Source of the DNA: Brevinematia bacterium
Lineage (GTDB): Bacteria > Spirochaetota > Brevinematia > DTOW01
Direction: 5' to 3'
DNA: 60,537 bases
Assembly: GCA_039630355.1 (NCBI GenBank)
Contig: JBCNVF010000010.1
Location: 1-60,537 of the forward strand
Positions 17,585 through 26,402 of this stretch are shown here, piece by piece. Numbering within the stretch: the stretch's first letter is position 1; every line of letters starts with the position of its first letter. The notes under the pieces are model-generated. The model was not told the DNA's origin. It did not search any database and saw only the letters and a list, made by a program, of their open reading frames with translations. Position numbers and translations under genes: made by a program.

Positions 17585-18907
17585 ATGGAAGAGGACATTG
17601 AGAGTCTTAAGAAACAGTTGGAGGAGAAAGATAGGATCATAAAGGATCTTGAGAAAATTGTGAGGGCTTATGAAGCTGTCTCGGAAATAAGTAGAAATGA
17701 GCTTTTAGACGCATATAAAACCATAGAGGCACAGGAGAGGGTTCAACTTTTGACGCAGTCTGAGATTAGAGAGAGGGATGAGATAATTGAGGCTGAGGAA
17801 AAAGTAATAGAAATGAGTGCTGAAGAGCTTAAGCAAGCGAAGAGAGAAATACTTGCGAGGGAGATTGTAGAGGAGCTTGCTAGGAAGGAACTGCTTGATA
17901 AGGATAAGGTTATAAAAGCTATGGAAATAGTGGCTGATATGATGACAAAGGATATAAAGGATAGAGACAAGATAATCCAGGCTTTTGAGGCTGCAGAGGA
18001 ATTAGCAAGGCAGGAGATTATGAGCCTGAAGAAGGAATCTGAGGCTAAGGAAAGTGTAATTGACCTTGCACAGAAAGAGAGAAAGGAAACGATAGATATA
18101 CTCAAAGCTTATGAAAGTCTTGAGGATTATGCAAGAATAGAGAAGGAGGAAATAATTAAGACGGCAAACTTTCTACTGGAAGTTTTTGTAAACTCTCTAA
18201 TACAGCTTGGACTTATTCCAAAATCTGAGGAGTCAAAGATAAGGACAGTTGCAAGGAACTTAGTTAGAGAGAAGTGGTATCTTGCCTCTCCTAAGGTTGG
18301 AAATATTGATCTCCCAACAGCTTTGAAAATAATAGAAGCTCATGAAATTATAGAGGAGCTTATGAGAAAAGAAAAGATTGAAATGGATAATATAGTCAAA
18401 GCTTATGAAATACTTGATGAAGTGAAAAGGAAGCAGTTTATTGAACTTTATAACATACTGTCCGCTTATGAGAATCTTCAGAGTTATATAATGAAAAATA
18501 GAGAATTTTTTGATAAAGTCATAAAGGCGTATGACAGTGTGCAAGAGCTTGAGAGAGAAGAGAAGATAACTATGGATAAGATTATAAAAGCTCATGAGAT
18601 TGTTGAGGAGTTAGCAAGGCAGGAGCTTATTGAAAAAGATAAGTTAAACTTGGCACATGAGGTTGTTGAGGATCTATCTAGAAAAGAACTACTTGAGAGG
18701 GATAGAATAATCCAAGCACATGAGATAGTAGAAGAATTAGCTAGGCGGGAAATGATACAACTTAGAGAACTTGCTAAAGCACATGAAGTGGTTGAAGAAC
18801 TAGCTAGAAGAGAGCTTATAGAAAGAGACAAGATAATTGATGCTTACGAGAAACTTTCGGAATACACTGCAGAGGAAATTAAGAAACTTAAAGAAAGGAA
18901 GGAATAA
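17585..18907 (+). CDS. coiled-coil protein of seventeen exact 21-residue repeats
   Basis: Not a family I can name. 440 aa, cytosolic, almost entirely helical and charged. The motif A-[aromatic/His/other]-E recurs with no indels every 21 residues: positions 28, 49, 70, 91, 112, 133, 154, 175, then 252, 273, 294, 315, 336, 357, 378, 399 and 420. Typical unit: HEIVEELARQELIEKDKL followed by three residues. The only break (residues about 196-245, containing FLLEVFVNSLIQLGLIP and KWYLASPKVGNIDLP) keeps heptad phase, since 252 minus 175 is 77, eleven heptads. Twenty-one residues are three heptads, so a long regular rod is expected. GGGGGT precedes the ATG. The stop codon abuts the HD-GYP gene on the other strand. 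Confidence 0.8.
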   Translation: MEEDIESLKKQLEEKDRIIKDLEKIVRAYEAVSEISRNELLDAYKTIEAQERVQLLTQSEIRERDEIIEAEEKVIEMSAEELKQAKREILAREIVEELARKELLDKDKVIKAMEIVADMMTKDIKDRDKIIQAFEAAEELARQEIMSLKKESEAKESVIDLAQKERKETIDILKAYESLEDYARIEKEEIIKTANFLLEVFVNSLIQLGLIPKSEESKIRTVARNLVREKWYLASPKVGNIDLPTALKIIEAHEIIEELMRKEKIEMDNIVKAYEILDEVKRKQFIELYNILSAYENLQSYIMKNREFFDKVIKAYDSVQELEREEKITMDKIIKAHEIVEELARQELIEKDKLNLAHEVVEDLSRKELLERDRIIQAHEIVEELARREMIQLRELAKAHEVVEELARRELIERDKIIDAYEKLSEYTAEEIKKLKERKE

Positions 18908-21745
18908 TCATTGTTCTTTATATTTTTCATATATTTCGTTAAACTTATGGTGTATTTCGGTAAAAGCTTGGAGTATGTCAGGATCAAAATGATGAGGTTT
19001 TGTTCTGTGGTTACCCTTTGTTATTATTTCTACAACCCTTTCATGGTCAAATGCGGGTTTATAGGTTCTTGGCGATCTCAAAGCATCGTATATATCTACT
19101 AAGTTTACTATTCTGGCACTTATTGGTGTTTTATCTTTTTCAAGTCCGTAGGGGTATCCACTACCGTCCCATTTTTCATGATGTCCTAAAGCTATGTCTC
19201 TAGCCATAATTAGCTTTTGGTGGTCTCCTAATATTAGAGCACCAGCTATGGTATGCTCTTTCATAATCTCGTACTCTTCTGGAGTTAGCGGGCCAGGTTT
19301 GCGAAGTATTTCTCTCGGTATCTTGAGTTTACCTATATCATGCATCTGAGAGGCATAGTATATTGAGTTAGAAAAATCTTCACTAAATCCCAAATAGCGA
19401 GATATGATTCTTGAGTATTCTCCAACTCTGTATATATGCATACCTGTTTCTTCGTCCATTTCTTCAGCTGCTCTTGCAAGAGATTGCATAGTGTAGATGA
19501 AAGCATTGTCCACTTCTTTTACTTCCTCGTACACTGCTTTTATTAGCAGATAGTTCACAAGTAATGATCTCATTAAATCTATGTCCCATGAGGAAATCTT
19601 AGAGAAAAAGTTGATTCCTATCAGAACTGAATCTTCTATTGAGATTGCTAGAAAGTTGTAGATCACATTTGATATATGGAGTATCTCTTTGGCAAAAGAT
19701 TTGGAAAATTCTGAAGGGGGAATTCCTTCAGTTACATGGTCGGACCACATCACCTTGTTTCTGCCAAACTTCTTTCTAGAGTAAAACTCTAGTGGAATAT
19801 TCAGAGAATCAACAAAAATTACTTGTCTTTCACGCAAAATTGCGAAAACCTTTGAATGTATGAATGTGTTGTTTATCTTACCTACAATCAAAAAGGAAGG
19901 GATATTGATATTCGGTTGGAGAAAGAGCTTGGATAGAATCTCAAACTCAATTTCGTCAAAAGAAGTGCTTTTATATCCTAGAATTTTACTAAGTAGAAGT
20001 GTAGAAGAGGAGCTAAGAGTTATAATACTCTTAAAGGTGTTTTCAATTTTTTTCCTACCCATCAAGCTGTAAGTGATAAAGGAGATAGTGTCATTGAGAT
20101 AGTGAAATTCGTTCTTGAAGAAGATTTGTAAGTCTGCAAGGGATTCTAGAAATTCTTTTGCACTGTTTTCATCGGCTTTGTAAAAGCCAATCACGCAGAA
20201 GATATTTCTTTTTAAGGGATCTGATTTTATATTCTTTATTAAGCTTATTCCAGCCTTATCGTCAACTTCATTATCGCAGATTACCATGTCTATATTTATT
20301 TTTTCTAAAAGCTTTAGAGCTTCGGCGAATGTATTCACACCATAGGTTTCGTAGTCATTCATTACTAATAGGGAGGTAATTGTCTGTTTCACACCTAGGT
20401 CTTTTACAAATAGTAGGACATTGTGGCGCAAGCCTTTAAAGAGGCCCTTTGTAATTGTAGCTTGAGTTTCTAAAAGGAGTAGGTGGAATATCTCTGAGAT
20501 AAAGGTAGTTGTGGATATGTTCATCTCAAATTTATCCTGGGTTGATATAGACACGATGAGCTTTAGGGTATATCCATAGGTTATTGGAATCACTATGTCA
20601 GCATCCAGATCATTAAGGATTCTTTGTAGTTCGGTATCATGGGGTGTAAAGAATCTGTTGGATTTTGAGGTTATTGTGTTTAGCTCCTCCGCTGATATAC
20701 CTAGGTGCTTGATTCTAATAATAGTATTTCCCTTTTCGTCAATAAGGAGTACTGATTTTAGTGTTTTTTCAGTTTCGTTGAAAGTGAATACTTCTATAGT
20801 ATTTTTACCTAAAAATTTTTCTACCGATGTGTGGAGTTTATCTACTATGGTTCCTATCGTTAGGGAGGGAATTTCACTGTCTTTTATATTGCTCAGATAA
20901 TGCTTTATTACGCTAATTGTTATATCATTAACCTTTCTTGTTATCAACTTATGGGATGTTATGCTAAGTAAAGTGGAGAGTAAAAACACAAAGCCAGTGA
21001 TTGGTAGAATTGAAGCTTGTAATAATTCTGAGTTAATCAGTGAAACGATGAAGATGTATAAACTTGGTAAGATGATAAATGTTATACTAAGAAATGATGC
21101 GAAGGTTTTTAACTTTGTCTCTTGAGCTTTTGCGAAAGGGGAGATCAATGAGATTGCAGAATAAAGTAAGGGAGTTAGAGTTAAAGGTAGGGTTATATCT
21201 TGTACATTTTTACTGCCGTTAATCAGTAGTAGAGACACAGAGAGTAGTAATGGTATTGAAATGCTGGTTTCTTCCAAAATTTTGATTGTTGTGATTTCCC
21301 TTCTGAGTGTGAGAAATGATATTACTGCAAAAGATAAGATGATATTGATGAAGGAGGTAGTACCAAATCCTATTTTTTCTGATCCTTTTGTGATAAGAAT
21401 GGCCATAAGTGCTATAGAAGAAAACAATACTGGAAGAAGAATAAACAGCTTTGGATGACTGAGGATATTAGACTTTCCCTTTTTGTTGTCAAGGTATTCT
21501 ACGATCTTGAGGTTTACGATTATTGATGAGAGAAAGAGAAGCAGGAGGATAAAGGTTGTCATGAACATTAAGTCCAAGGCTAGGAGTTGGAACAGGTTTG
21601 CTAGGAAAGAACTGAGAAGTACTACTGATAACAATGTCCACTGAATGAGATTGATAGGTTTTTCTTTCTCTGTTAGAGTAACAAATAAAGAAAATGATAG
21701 TGAAGTGAAAAGTAAAAGTGAGTATAGAAGGTGTGTTTCTATCAT
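18908..21745 (-). CDS. membrane HD-GYP domain protein, probable cyclic-di-GMP phosphodiesterase
   Basis: A 945-aa signalling protein. Residues 1-270 hold about eight hydrophobic helices forming a membrane sensor region. Next comes a GAF-like stretch (VEKFLGKNTIEVFTFNETEKTL onward), then a degenerate receiver-like domain (LLVMNDYETYGVNTFAEALKLL; MVICDNEVDDKAGISLIKNI) that keeps the Asp-containing VICD strand. A further sensor-like region precedes the C-terminal HD-GYP domain (last ~190 residues) with GMHIYRVGEYS, HDIGKLKIP, HHEKWDGSGYP and ARIVNLVDIYDAL all intact. It probably degrades cyclic di-GMP in response to a membrane or intracellular cue. A GAGG ribosome site precedes the ATG. It is convergent and contiguous with the 21-residue-repeat gene. 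Confidence 0.9.
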   Translation of the reverse strand: MIETHLLYSLLLFTSLSFSLFVTLTEKEKPINLIQWTLLSVVLLSSFLANLFQLLALDLMFMTTFILLLLFLSSIIVNLKIVEYLDNKKGKSNILSHPKLFILLPVLFSSIALMAILITKGSEKIGFGTTSFINIILSFAVISFLTLRREITTIKILEETSISIPLLLSVSLLLINGSKNVQDITLPLTLTPLLYSAISLISPFAKAQETKLKTFASFLSITFIILPSLYIFIVSLINSELLQASILPITGFVFLLSTLLSITSHKLITRKVNDITISVIKHYLSNIKDSEIPSLTIGTIVDKLHTSVEKFLGKNTIEVFTFNETEKTLKSVLLIDEKGNTIIRIKHLGISAEELNTITSKSNRFFTPHDTELQRILNDLDADIVIPITYGYTLKLIVSISTQDKFEMNISTTTFISEIFHLLLLETQATITKGLFKGLRHNVLLFVKDLGVKQTITSLLVMNDYETYGVNTFAEALKLLEKINIDMVICDNEVDDKAGISLIKNIKSDPLKRNIFCVIGFYKADENSAKEFLESLADLQIFFKNEFHYLNDTISFITYSLMGRKKIENTFKSIITLSSSSTLLLSKILGYKSTSFDEIEFEILSKLFLQPNINIPSFLIVGKINNTFIHSKVFAILRERQVIFVDSLNIPLEFYSRKKFGRNKVMWSDHVTEGIPPSEFSKSFAKEILHISNVIYNFLAISIEDSVLIGINFFSKISSWDIDLMRSLLVNYLLIKAVYEEVKEVDNAFIYTMQSLARAAEEMDEETGMHIYRVGEYSRIISRYLGFSEDFSNSIYYASQMHDIGKLKIPREILRKPGPLTPEEYEIMKEHTIAGALILGDHQKLIMARDIALGHHEKWDGSGYPYGLEKDKTPISARIVNLVDIYDALRSPRTYKPAFDHERVVEIITKGNHRTKPHHFDPDILQAFTEIHHKFNEIYEKYKEQ

Positions 21746-21876
21746 CTCTTTACCTCACCATAACAATATAATCAATTGTTTTGTGTATTTCAACAGATTT
21801 TTACATCACTTGATTTTACGAAATATATTTATATATTTAACACATAATTTCTGGAGTCTTTTTGCAGGGGGTAAGT

Positions 21877-22518
21877 ATGGCTAAAAATTTTGCTAAGCTT
21901 ATAGTGGGGCTTGGGAATATAGGTCCACAGTATGCTTATACGAGGCACAATATTGGTTTTATGGCCATAGATGCTCTTGCTAGGGAGTATAATGTGAAGT
22001 TTGATGTGAAGAAGAAAAAGAGTGCCCTTGGTGTTGCAAGGATAATGGATAAGAAGGTTGCCCTGCTAAAGCCTCAGACATATATGAACATAAGTGGAGA
22101 GCCTGTGTTGTATACTGCTAGTTTTCTAAAAATACCTCCCGAAGACATAATAGTGGTTTGTGATGATGTTTCACTTCCTGTTGGTAAGATCAGAATAAGG
22201 AAGGAAGGATCAAGTGGTGGACATAACGGTTTAAAGTCTGTTGCGTACTATTTAAAAACTGATCTTTTCCCAAGAATAAGGATAGGTATAGGTGAGCCAC
22301 CGGAGTATGTTCCTCTTGAGAATTGGGTCTTGTCGAATATAACACTTAAGGAGTATCAGATCTTAAGTAAGACTTTAAAGGTCTTCAAGAAGGTGGTAGA
22401 GGTTATTTTGTTTGAGGGGATAGACTCCGCTATGAACAAATTCAACGGGCTTGAACCAGAAGATTATGAAGACATTCTAGAATCCTCAGATTTATTCTCC
22501 TTCAATCTGGAGGACTAG
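21877..22518 (+). CDS. pth: peptidyl-tRNA hydrolase
   Basis: Releases tRNA from stalled peptidyl-tRNAs. Catalytic residues are in place: LIVGLGNIGPQYAYTRHNIGFMAID with Asn and His of the active site near residues 12-25, KPQTYMNISGEPV near 68, VVCDDVSLPVGKIRIRKEGSSGGHNGLKS near 92-120, and RIRIGIGEPP. Length 213 aa from this start. The longer frame from TTG 21862 is rejected because AGGGGGT sits 5 nt before ATG 21877. tyrA begins 1 nt after the stop codon. The C-terminal tail is longer than the E. coli enzyme and acidic. Confidence 0.95.
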   Translation: MAKNFAKLIVGLGNIGPQYAYTRHNIGFMAIDALAREYNVKFDVKKKKSALGVARIMDKKVALLKPQTYMNISGEPVLYTASFLKIPPEDIIVVCDDVSLPVGKIRIRKEGSSGGHNGLKSVAYYLKTDLFPRIRIGIGEPPEYVPLENWVLSNITLKEYQILSKTLKVFKKVVEVILFEGIDSAMNKFNGLEPEDYEDILESSDLFSFNLED

Positions 22519-22519
22519 T

Positions 22520-23365
22520 TTGTTTAGAAAAATTGCCATAGCGGGGCTGGGGCTAATAGGTGGTAGTATAGCATTAGCAGTAAAAAGTAAATCTCCAACA
22601 ACAAAAGTTATTGGTATAACAAGAAATCCCGAAACTTTGCTAAAAACTGGTTTTCAGAAATATGTTGATGTAGTGGCCGATTACTCAAATTTAGGGTTTC
22701 TTAGTGAGGTTGAATTTTGTGTAATATCTACTGTAGTTTCTGCTATTCCTAATGCTTTTAGAACTATTAAACCTTTTCTTAGAAGTGATGCTGTAGTTAC
22801 CGATGTAGGAAGTGTAAAGGAATGGGTGGTGAAGCAGATAGATGATAGTTTGTTTGTAGGTTCTCACCCGATGGCGGGGAGCGAGAAATCAGGAGTTGAG
22901 AATGCGGATCCTAAGATATTTGAAGATGCAGTATGTGTAGTAACTCCTTTCAATAGCTCGGAACAAAATGTTAAAATTGTTTCAGAGTTTTGGAATTTTT
23001 TGGGGATGAAGGTTTTAATTCTTCCCCCAGAAGTTCACGATATGATTGTTAGTGAGACAAGTCATTTTGTCCACATAGTTTCTTTCCTAATATCTGATAT
23101 TCTTTCTCAATCTGAGTATGCGAAGAATTTATTCTATGGAGTTTTTGGCAAGGGCTTGCTGGATACCACAAGGATTTCAAAAAGTGATCCATCTCTCTGG
23201 GTGGAAATATTTCAGATGAATAAGACAAATATACTGAAGGTTCTAGAAAAGTTTATAGAACTAGCTAGCGAGATTAGGGATCATATCTCTTCTGAGGATT
23301 GGGAATATGTAAAAGATGTTTTGGATAGGGCAAAGAAGTTTAGGGAAAGTTTAGATTGTAGGTAA
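22520..23365 (+). CDS. tyrA: prephenate dehydrogenase
   Basis: NAD(P)-dependent oxidative decarboxylation of prephenate in tyrosine synthesis. An N-terminal Rossmann motif IAIAGLGLIGGSIALAV (residues 5-21), VTDVGSVKEWV near 93 and SHPMAGSEKSGVENA near 113-127 with the catalytic His are intact; the helical C-terminal dimerisation domain follows (HDMIVSETSHFVHIVSF). 281 aa, no chorismate mutase or ACT domain. Starts at TTG with GGAGG 7 nt upstream, overlapping the end of pth, so translation is coupled. No other aromatic amino acid genes are nearby. Confidence 0.92.
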   Translation: MFRKIAIAGLGLIGGSIALAVKSKSPTTKVIGITRNPETLLKTGFQKYVDVVADYSNLGFLSEVEFCVISTVVSAIPNAFRTIKPFLRSDAVVTDVGSVKEWVVKQIDDSLFVGSHPMAGSEKSGVENADPKIFEDAVCVVTPFNSSEQNVKIVSEFWNFLGMKVLILPPEVHDMIVSETSHFVHIVSFLISDILSQSEYAKNLFYGVFGKGLLDTTRISKSDPSLWVEIFQMNKTNILKVLEKFIELASEIRDHISSEDWEYVKDVLDRAKKFRESLDCR

Positions 23366-23387
23366 GACTTTTGTTGGAGGAGGTAGC

Positions 23388-23459
23388 TGGAGATGAGGGG
23401 ATTCGAACCCCCGACCCCTGCCGTGCGAAAGCAGTGCTCTCCCACTGAGCTACATCCCC
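23388..23459 (-). tRNA. tRNA-Ala (anticodon CGC)
   Basis: The minus strand reads GGGGATG acceptor, TA, GCTC/GAGC D-arm, CTGCT-TTCGCAC-GGCAG anticodon arm, and a GGGGG-TTCGAAT-CCCCT T-arm closing on CATCTCC with discriminator A. The loop places CGC at positions 34-36, reading GCG alanine codons. The 3' CCA is not encoded. Complete cloverleaf with one G-T pair in each of the acceptor and anticodon stems. Confidence 0.93.
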
Positions 23460-23467
23460 AGATTGTA

Positions 23468-23899
23468 TTACAGTAGTATAGTTTGGTAGGTAACTAGATG
23501 AAGCAAAGAAAAAATAACAGTCAAAACTCCTACCAAGTCTGCATATTGGTTTCTAATAGCTAGAATTTCGTCCTTCTTTTCTGTGGGTATATTAAGAATT
23601 TGAAGTAGGTAGTGCAGTGAGATGGAAATCCCGGATAGTGTAATCAGAGCCGAAGGAATGGTTGCTCCGAGAATGGTGAGATCTGCACCGGTTACGTTAG
23701 TTCTGAATCCAAAGTTAGGTGAAAATAGGTTCCATATACCAACGAATATTCCTAAAGGACCTATTATCAAATCAAATTTGCTGATCCTGTTCAGGAATCT
23801 TTCAAAGCCTTCGGACTTGATAATCTTTTTCACTAGATCACTGGCGGATAGGAGACCAAAGACTATTCCACTAAGTGAAAGTAAAATTACTCCGATCAC
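23468..23899 (-). CDS. small four-helix membrane protein of unknown function
   Basis: 143 aa with about four hydrophobic segments (IGVILLSLSGIVFGLL; LIIGPLGIFVGIWNLF; IPSALITLSGISISLHYLLQIL; LVGVLTVIFSLLHLVTYQTILL) joined by short polar loops. It has no recognised domain. The start is GTG with AGGGGGTT in front. A TTGAAA(18)TATAAT promoter lies about 40-70 nt upstream, so the short gene is well supported. It ends 8 nt before tRNA-Ala and may be co-transcribed with it. Confidence 0.65.
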   Translation of the reverse strand: MIGVILLSLSGIVFGLLSASDLVKKIIKSEGFERFLNRISKFDLIIGPLGIFVGIWNLFSPNFGFRTNVTGADLTILGATIPSALITLSGISISLHYLLQILNIPTEKKDEILAIRNQYADLVGVLTVIFSLLHLVTYQTILL

Positions 23900-23937
23900 A
23901 AAACAAACCCCCTTAACCTTAAGTTAGTTCTACAAGA

Positions 23938-23967
23938 ATTATAACCGTTTCTATGCAAGAGTTTCAA
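23938..23967 (-). promoter_or_regulatory. consensus promoter of the small membrane protein gene
   Basis: On the minus strand TTGAAA (23967-23962), 18-nt spacer, TATAAT (23943-23938). It is one of the best matches in the window to TTGAAA-18-TATAAT. Repeat copy B begins 10 nt beyond the -35. Confidence 0.7.
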
Positions 23968-23977
23968 AAAGATAGTT

Positions 23978-24193
23978 TCAATGAATTCCAATTTCCATTA
24001 AGCGAGTAACCAAAACTCCAAGCTTTTTACTTACTCCCTTCGGTTCTAGATGGTGCTCGTTTGATCTCAAAATTTCACTTCACACCAACTCTCATAGGTG
24101 TTTGTTAGAAGAAGTGTTTACTCAATTCTGACAGAAACTGCGGAAAGAATAAAAGAAAAACCATACCTAACTGTTAAATTTTAGACTTTATTG
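23978..24193 (+). repeat. interspersed repeat, copy B (complete, about 216 bp)
   Basis: Left end TCAATGAATTCCAATTTCC, right end AAATTTTAGACTTTATTG. Shared internal blocks are CCCTTCGGTTCTAGATGGTGC, ATTTCACTTCACACCAA and TTTACTCAATTCTGACAGAAACTGCGG, where the hairpin arms have partly decayed. It occupies the divergent spacer between the small membrane protein and the P-type ATPase-like gene. Confidence 0.8.
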
Positions 24194-24291
24194 CCCCTTT
24201 CCTAAGAAGTTGAAAGAGTGAGGGTGATAGCAGTAGTATTATTTATTCCAAATGGGTAATATGTTTGAGGTGGAAATGTAGGGAAAATGGT

Positions 24292-26304
24292 ATGAAGATT
24301 GACTACTTCACAATATCTCAGCTTAAAATTCCCGAACTTTATAGATACATTAACCAGAAAAAGAGCTTAGAAGCAAGAAAGGATAGAAAAGATCTGATAC
24401 GAAAGGTTTGGGTTTTCATTTCATCCCTAGGCTTTGAATTCTTTCTATTTTTGATCTGCTTCACAACAGTTGGAGTTTTCCTAAGTCCTATCTTCTCAGC
24501 ACTGGGAGTTGCAGTCTCTTTTCTGTTCGTCTTTCTTAGATATATAAGTTTCAGGGAACTTTCTAAGTTTGAGAAGTTACTCAAGAGCTTTCATCTGGCA
24601 AGAGTTAAGGTAATAAAAGAAGGAAGAACCTTAATTTTAAGTGAGGACGAGATTGAAATTGGGGATATAGTTGCTATTTCAAAGGGAGAAAGAATTCCAT
24701 TTGACTTAAGAGTAACTGAATCTAACAGTCTTATTGTTGACGAATCAAAGGTATTTGGGGAAGAAAGGAGGGTAGGTAAGAGTGCAACTGTTCTTCCGAG
24801 AAAAGACTTTAAGATCTACGAGTTATCAAATGTGATTTTCTCAAACTCGCTGATAGTTAAGGGCAGTGGTAAGGGAATAGTGGTAAATAAGCCTAACCGT
24901 TGTTATGATTTCCCAGACATACAGTTGCAACATCCTAGTTTTCAACAAATCATCTTAACTTTTATTCTTTCTCTGGTTGCATCTTTGGTTGTATTTTATC
25001 TGCAGAAAGATATTTGGTCCACTATAGTGTTTTTCACTACAGTCTTTTTCCTATTCTCTGGAAATAACATAAACTTCTCTTTTGCTTACCTTAAATACCT
25101 TTTTGTCAAAGAACTTCTGTCTCAGGGGATAATACTTCAGAGTATAAATAAAATTAGTGAGTATGGAGAAGTGAATAAGGCTATAATCAAGCTAGATCAG
25201 TATTCCTTTGATCTGTATAGACCAAGTTATTTCATCGTAAGTGAAAACAAGACATACTCAGTTGGGGACTTATTATCCTTGGGTGGCAGGATACCTACTG
25301 AACTAACATACTGTTTTGTTATTTCTAAGGTGGTTCACAACAAGATCAAGGAAGTCTCTTCAAAAATCTTTCTAAACTCAATCATAAATACTCTGTCTTC
25401 AGTAGGACTTGATGAAGAAGTGACAAAGGAAGTTAAAGTCATAGATCTTCAGGTAAGTAGTAATATTCATTCTCTTTCCACAGTAAGACTTAAGTGTGAG
25501 GGAGAAATTTTGCTAGGGGTGATAAGTTTGTCTGCGTATGTGAAACAGTTTGGATCAATAGTGGGTGTAGATAATATGATGGAGGGAATTGTTATACTGA
25601 AAAGGGAAATTTCTGCTACTAGCGATGCTTCTTTACAGCCTATTGTTGTTGCAATATTCAATGAATACCAGATTAAAGCGAAGGAAATTGAAGACTTGGA
25701 AAGGAAAGTTAAGTTTTTCTTCTTGAGTGAGATGACATTTAAGGAGTTAGTTAAACTGTTTAGTGCTTTAGATATAAATGCTTCAAAGTTCTCTGCAGTA
25801 GACACTGACGAGATTCTTGATATCTCTGAGGAACAGAAGGAATTTTTTGTGGAAAAGTTCCAGCTCTTTTTCAATGTCTCCCAGAGGAATCTTTCAGAAC
25901 TGGTTAAGTTACTCTCACGAAATAATGAGATCGCTCTGGACTGCTTCGCGGAGATATCTCAGTCTGACATAGGAATAATGAAAATTCCATACTTCGGCAC
26001 ATTCTTCACCAGAGGAAATTTGGTCCTTTCTACTACGAAAAGTTTCTTACTCCCCTTTCTTCTGATCCAGAAGGCCAATGATTTTGAAAAATCTCTCCAA
26101 TCCTTGAAGTTCAAAGGAATAATGCTACTGCTAACCTCTTTTTTCATAACAACTTTATTATACCTTTATGGATTTTTCTGGATTTCTTTACTTTCACCTA
26201 TCGTTTTAATCTTGATAATCTCGGTTATACCAAGTTATACTAATAGAGTTGCGAGAGAACTGCGGAAGTCTAGGGTTGCGAAGGGAAATAATTTACGAAG
26301 ATGA
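24292..26304 (+). CDS. degenerate P-type ATPase homologue (probable pseudoenzyme)
   Basis: A 670-aa membrane protein aligning by eye along a whole P-type ATPase, with every catalytic motif altered. The actuator domain is clear (IEIGDIVAISKGERIPFDLR at 121-140; VDESKVFGEE at 149-158 where VDESxxTGES is expected). The M4 proline motif is replaced by SGNNI, followed by a recognisable GIILQSINKISEYGEVNKAIIKLDQYSFD, where DKTGT has become DQYSF (Asp302). In place of GDGxND there is SRNNEIALD before AEISQSDIGIM. Two to three C-terminal helices end the protein. No stop or frameshift interrupts it, so it may be a maintained non-pumping protein. The start at ATG 24292 (AGGG upstream) is preferred over TTG 24265. 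A hairpin follows, then sua5. Confidence 0.75.
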   Translation: MKIDYFTISQLKIPELYRYINQKKSLEARKDRKDLIRKVWVFISSLGFEFFLFLICFTTVGVFLSPIFSALGVAVSFLFVFLRYISFRELSKFEKLLKSFHLARVKVIKEGRTLILSEDEIEIGDIVAISKGERIPFDLRVTESNSLIVDESKVFGEERRVGKSATVLPRKDFKIYELSNVIFSNSLIVKGSGKGIVVNKPNRCYDFPDIQLQHPSFQQIILTFILSLVASLVVFYLQKDIWSTIVFFTTVFFLFSGNNINFSFAYLKYLFVKELLSQGIILQSINKISEYGEVNKAIIKLDQYSFDLYRPSYFIVSENKTYSVGDLLSLGGRIPTELTYCFVISKVVHNKIKEVSSKIFLNSIINTLSSVGLDEEVTKEVKVIDLQVSSNIHSLSTVRLKCEGEILLGVISLSAYVKQFGSIVGVDNMMEGIVILKREISATSDASLQPIVVAIFNEYQIKAKEIEDLERKVKFFFLSEMTFKELVKLFSALDINASKFSAVDTDEILDISEEQKEFFVEKFQLFFNVSQRNLSELVKLLSRNNEIALDCFAEISQSDIGIMKIPYFGTFFTRGNLVLSTTKSFLLPFLLIQKANDFEKSLQSLKFKGIMLLLTSFFITTLLYLYGFFWISLLSPIVLILIISVIPSYTNRVARELRKSRVAKGNNLRR

Positions 26305-26317
26305 TTACTCTTCGTAA
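26293..26317 (+). other. strong hairpin between the ATPase-like gene and sua5
   Basis: TTACGAAGA (26293-26301) pairs perfectly with TCTTCGTAA (26309-26317) around a 7-nt loop; the stop codon lies at the start of the loop. There is no T-tract after it, so attenuation or mRNA stabilisation is as likely as termination. Confidence 0.5.
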
Positions 26318-26402
26318 GTAAATTGTAAATCGTTGATTGGGTTTATACGACTACGGATTAACCGGATGTTGTACATTTGAGCAGTGGAGTGAGTTAGTCG
26401 GT

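Noticed and set aside
24292-26304. Treating the P-type ATPase-like gene as a pseudogene
   Set aside because: The frame is intact over 670 codons with good residues in the membrane helices; loss is confined to catalytic motifs, so a maintained pseudoenzyme fits better.
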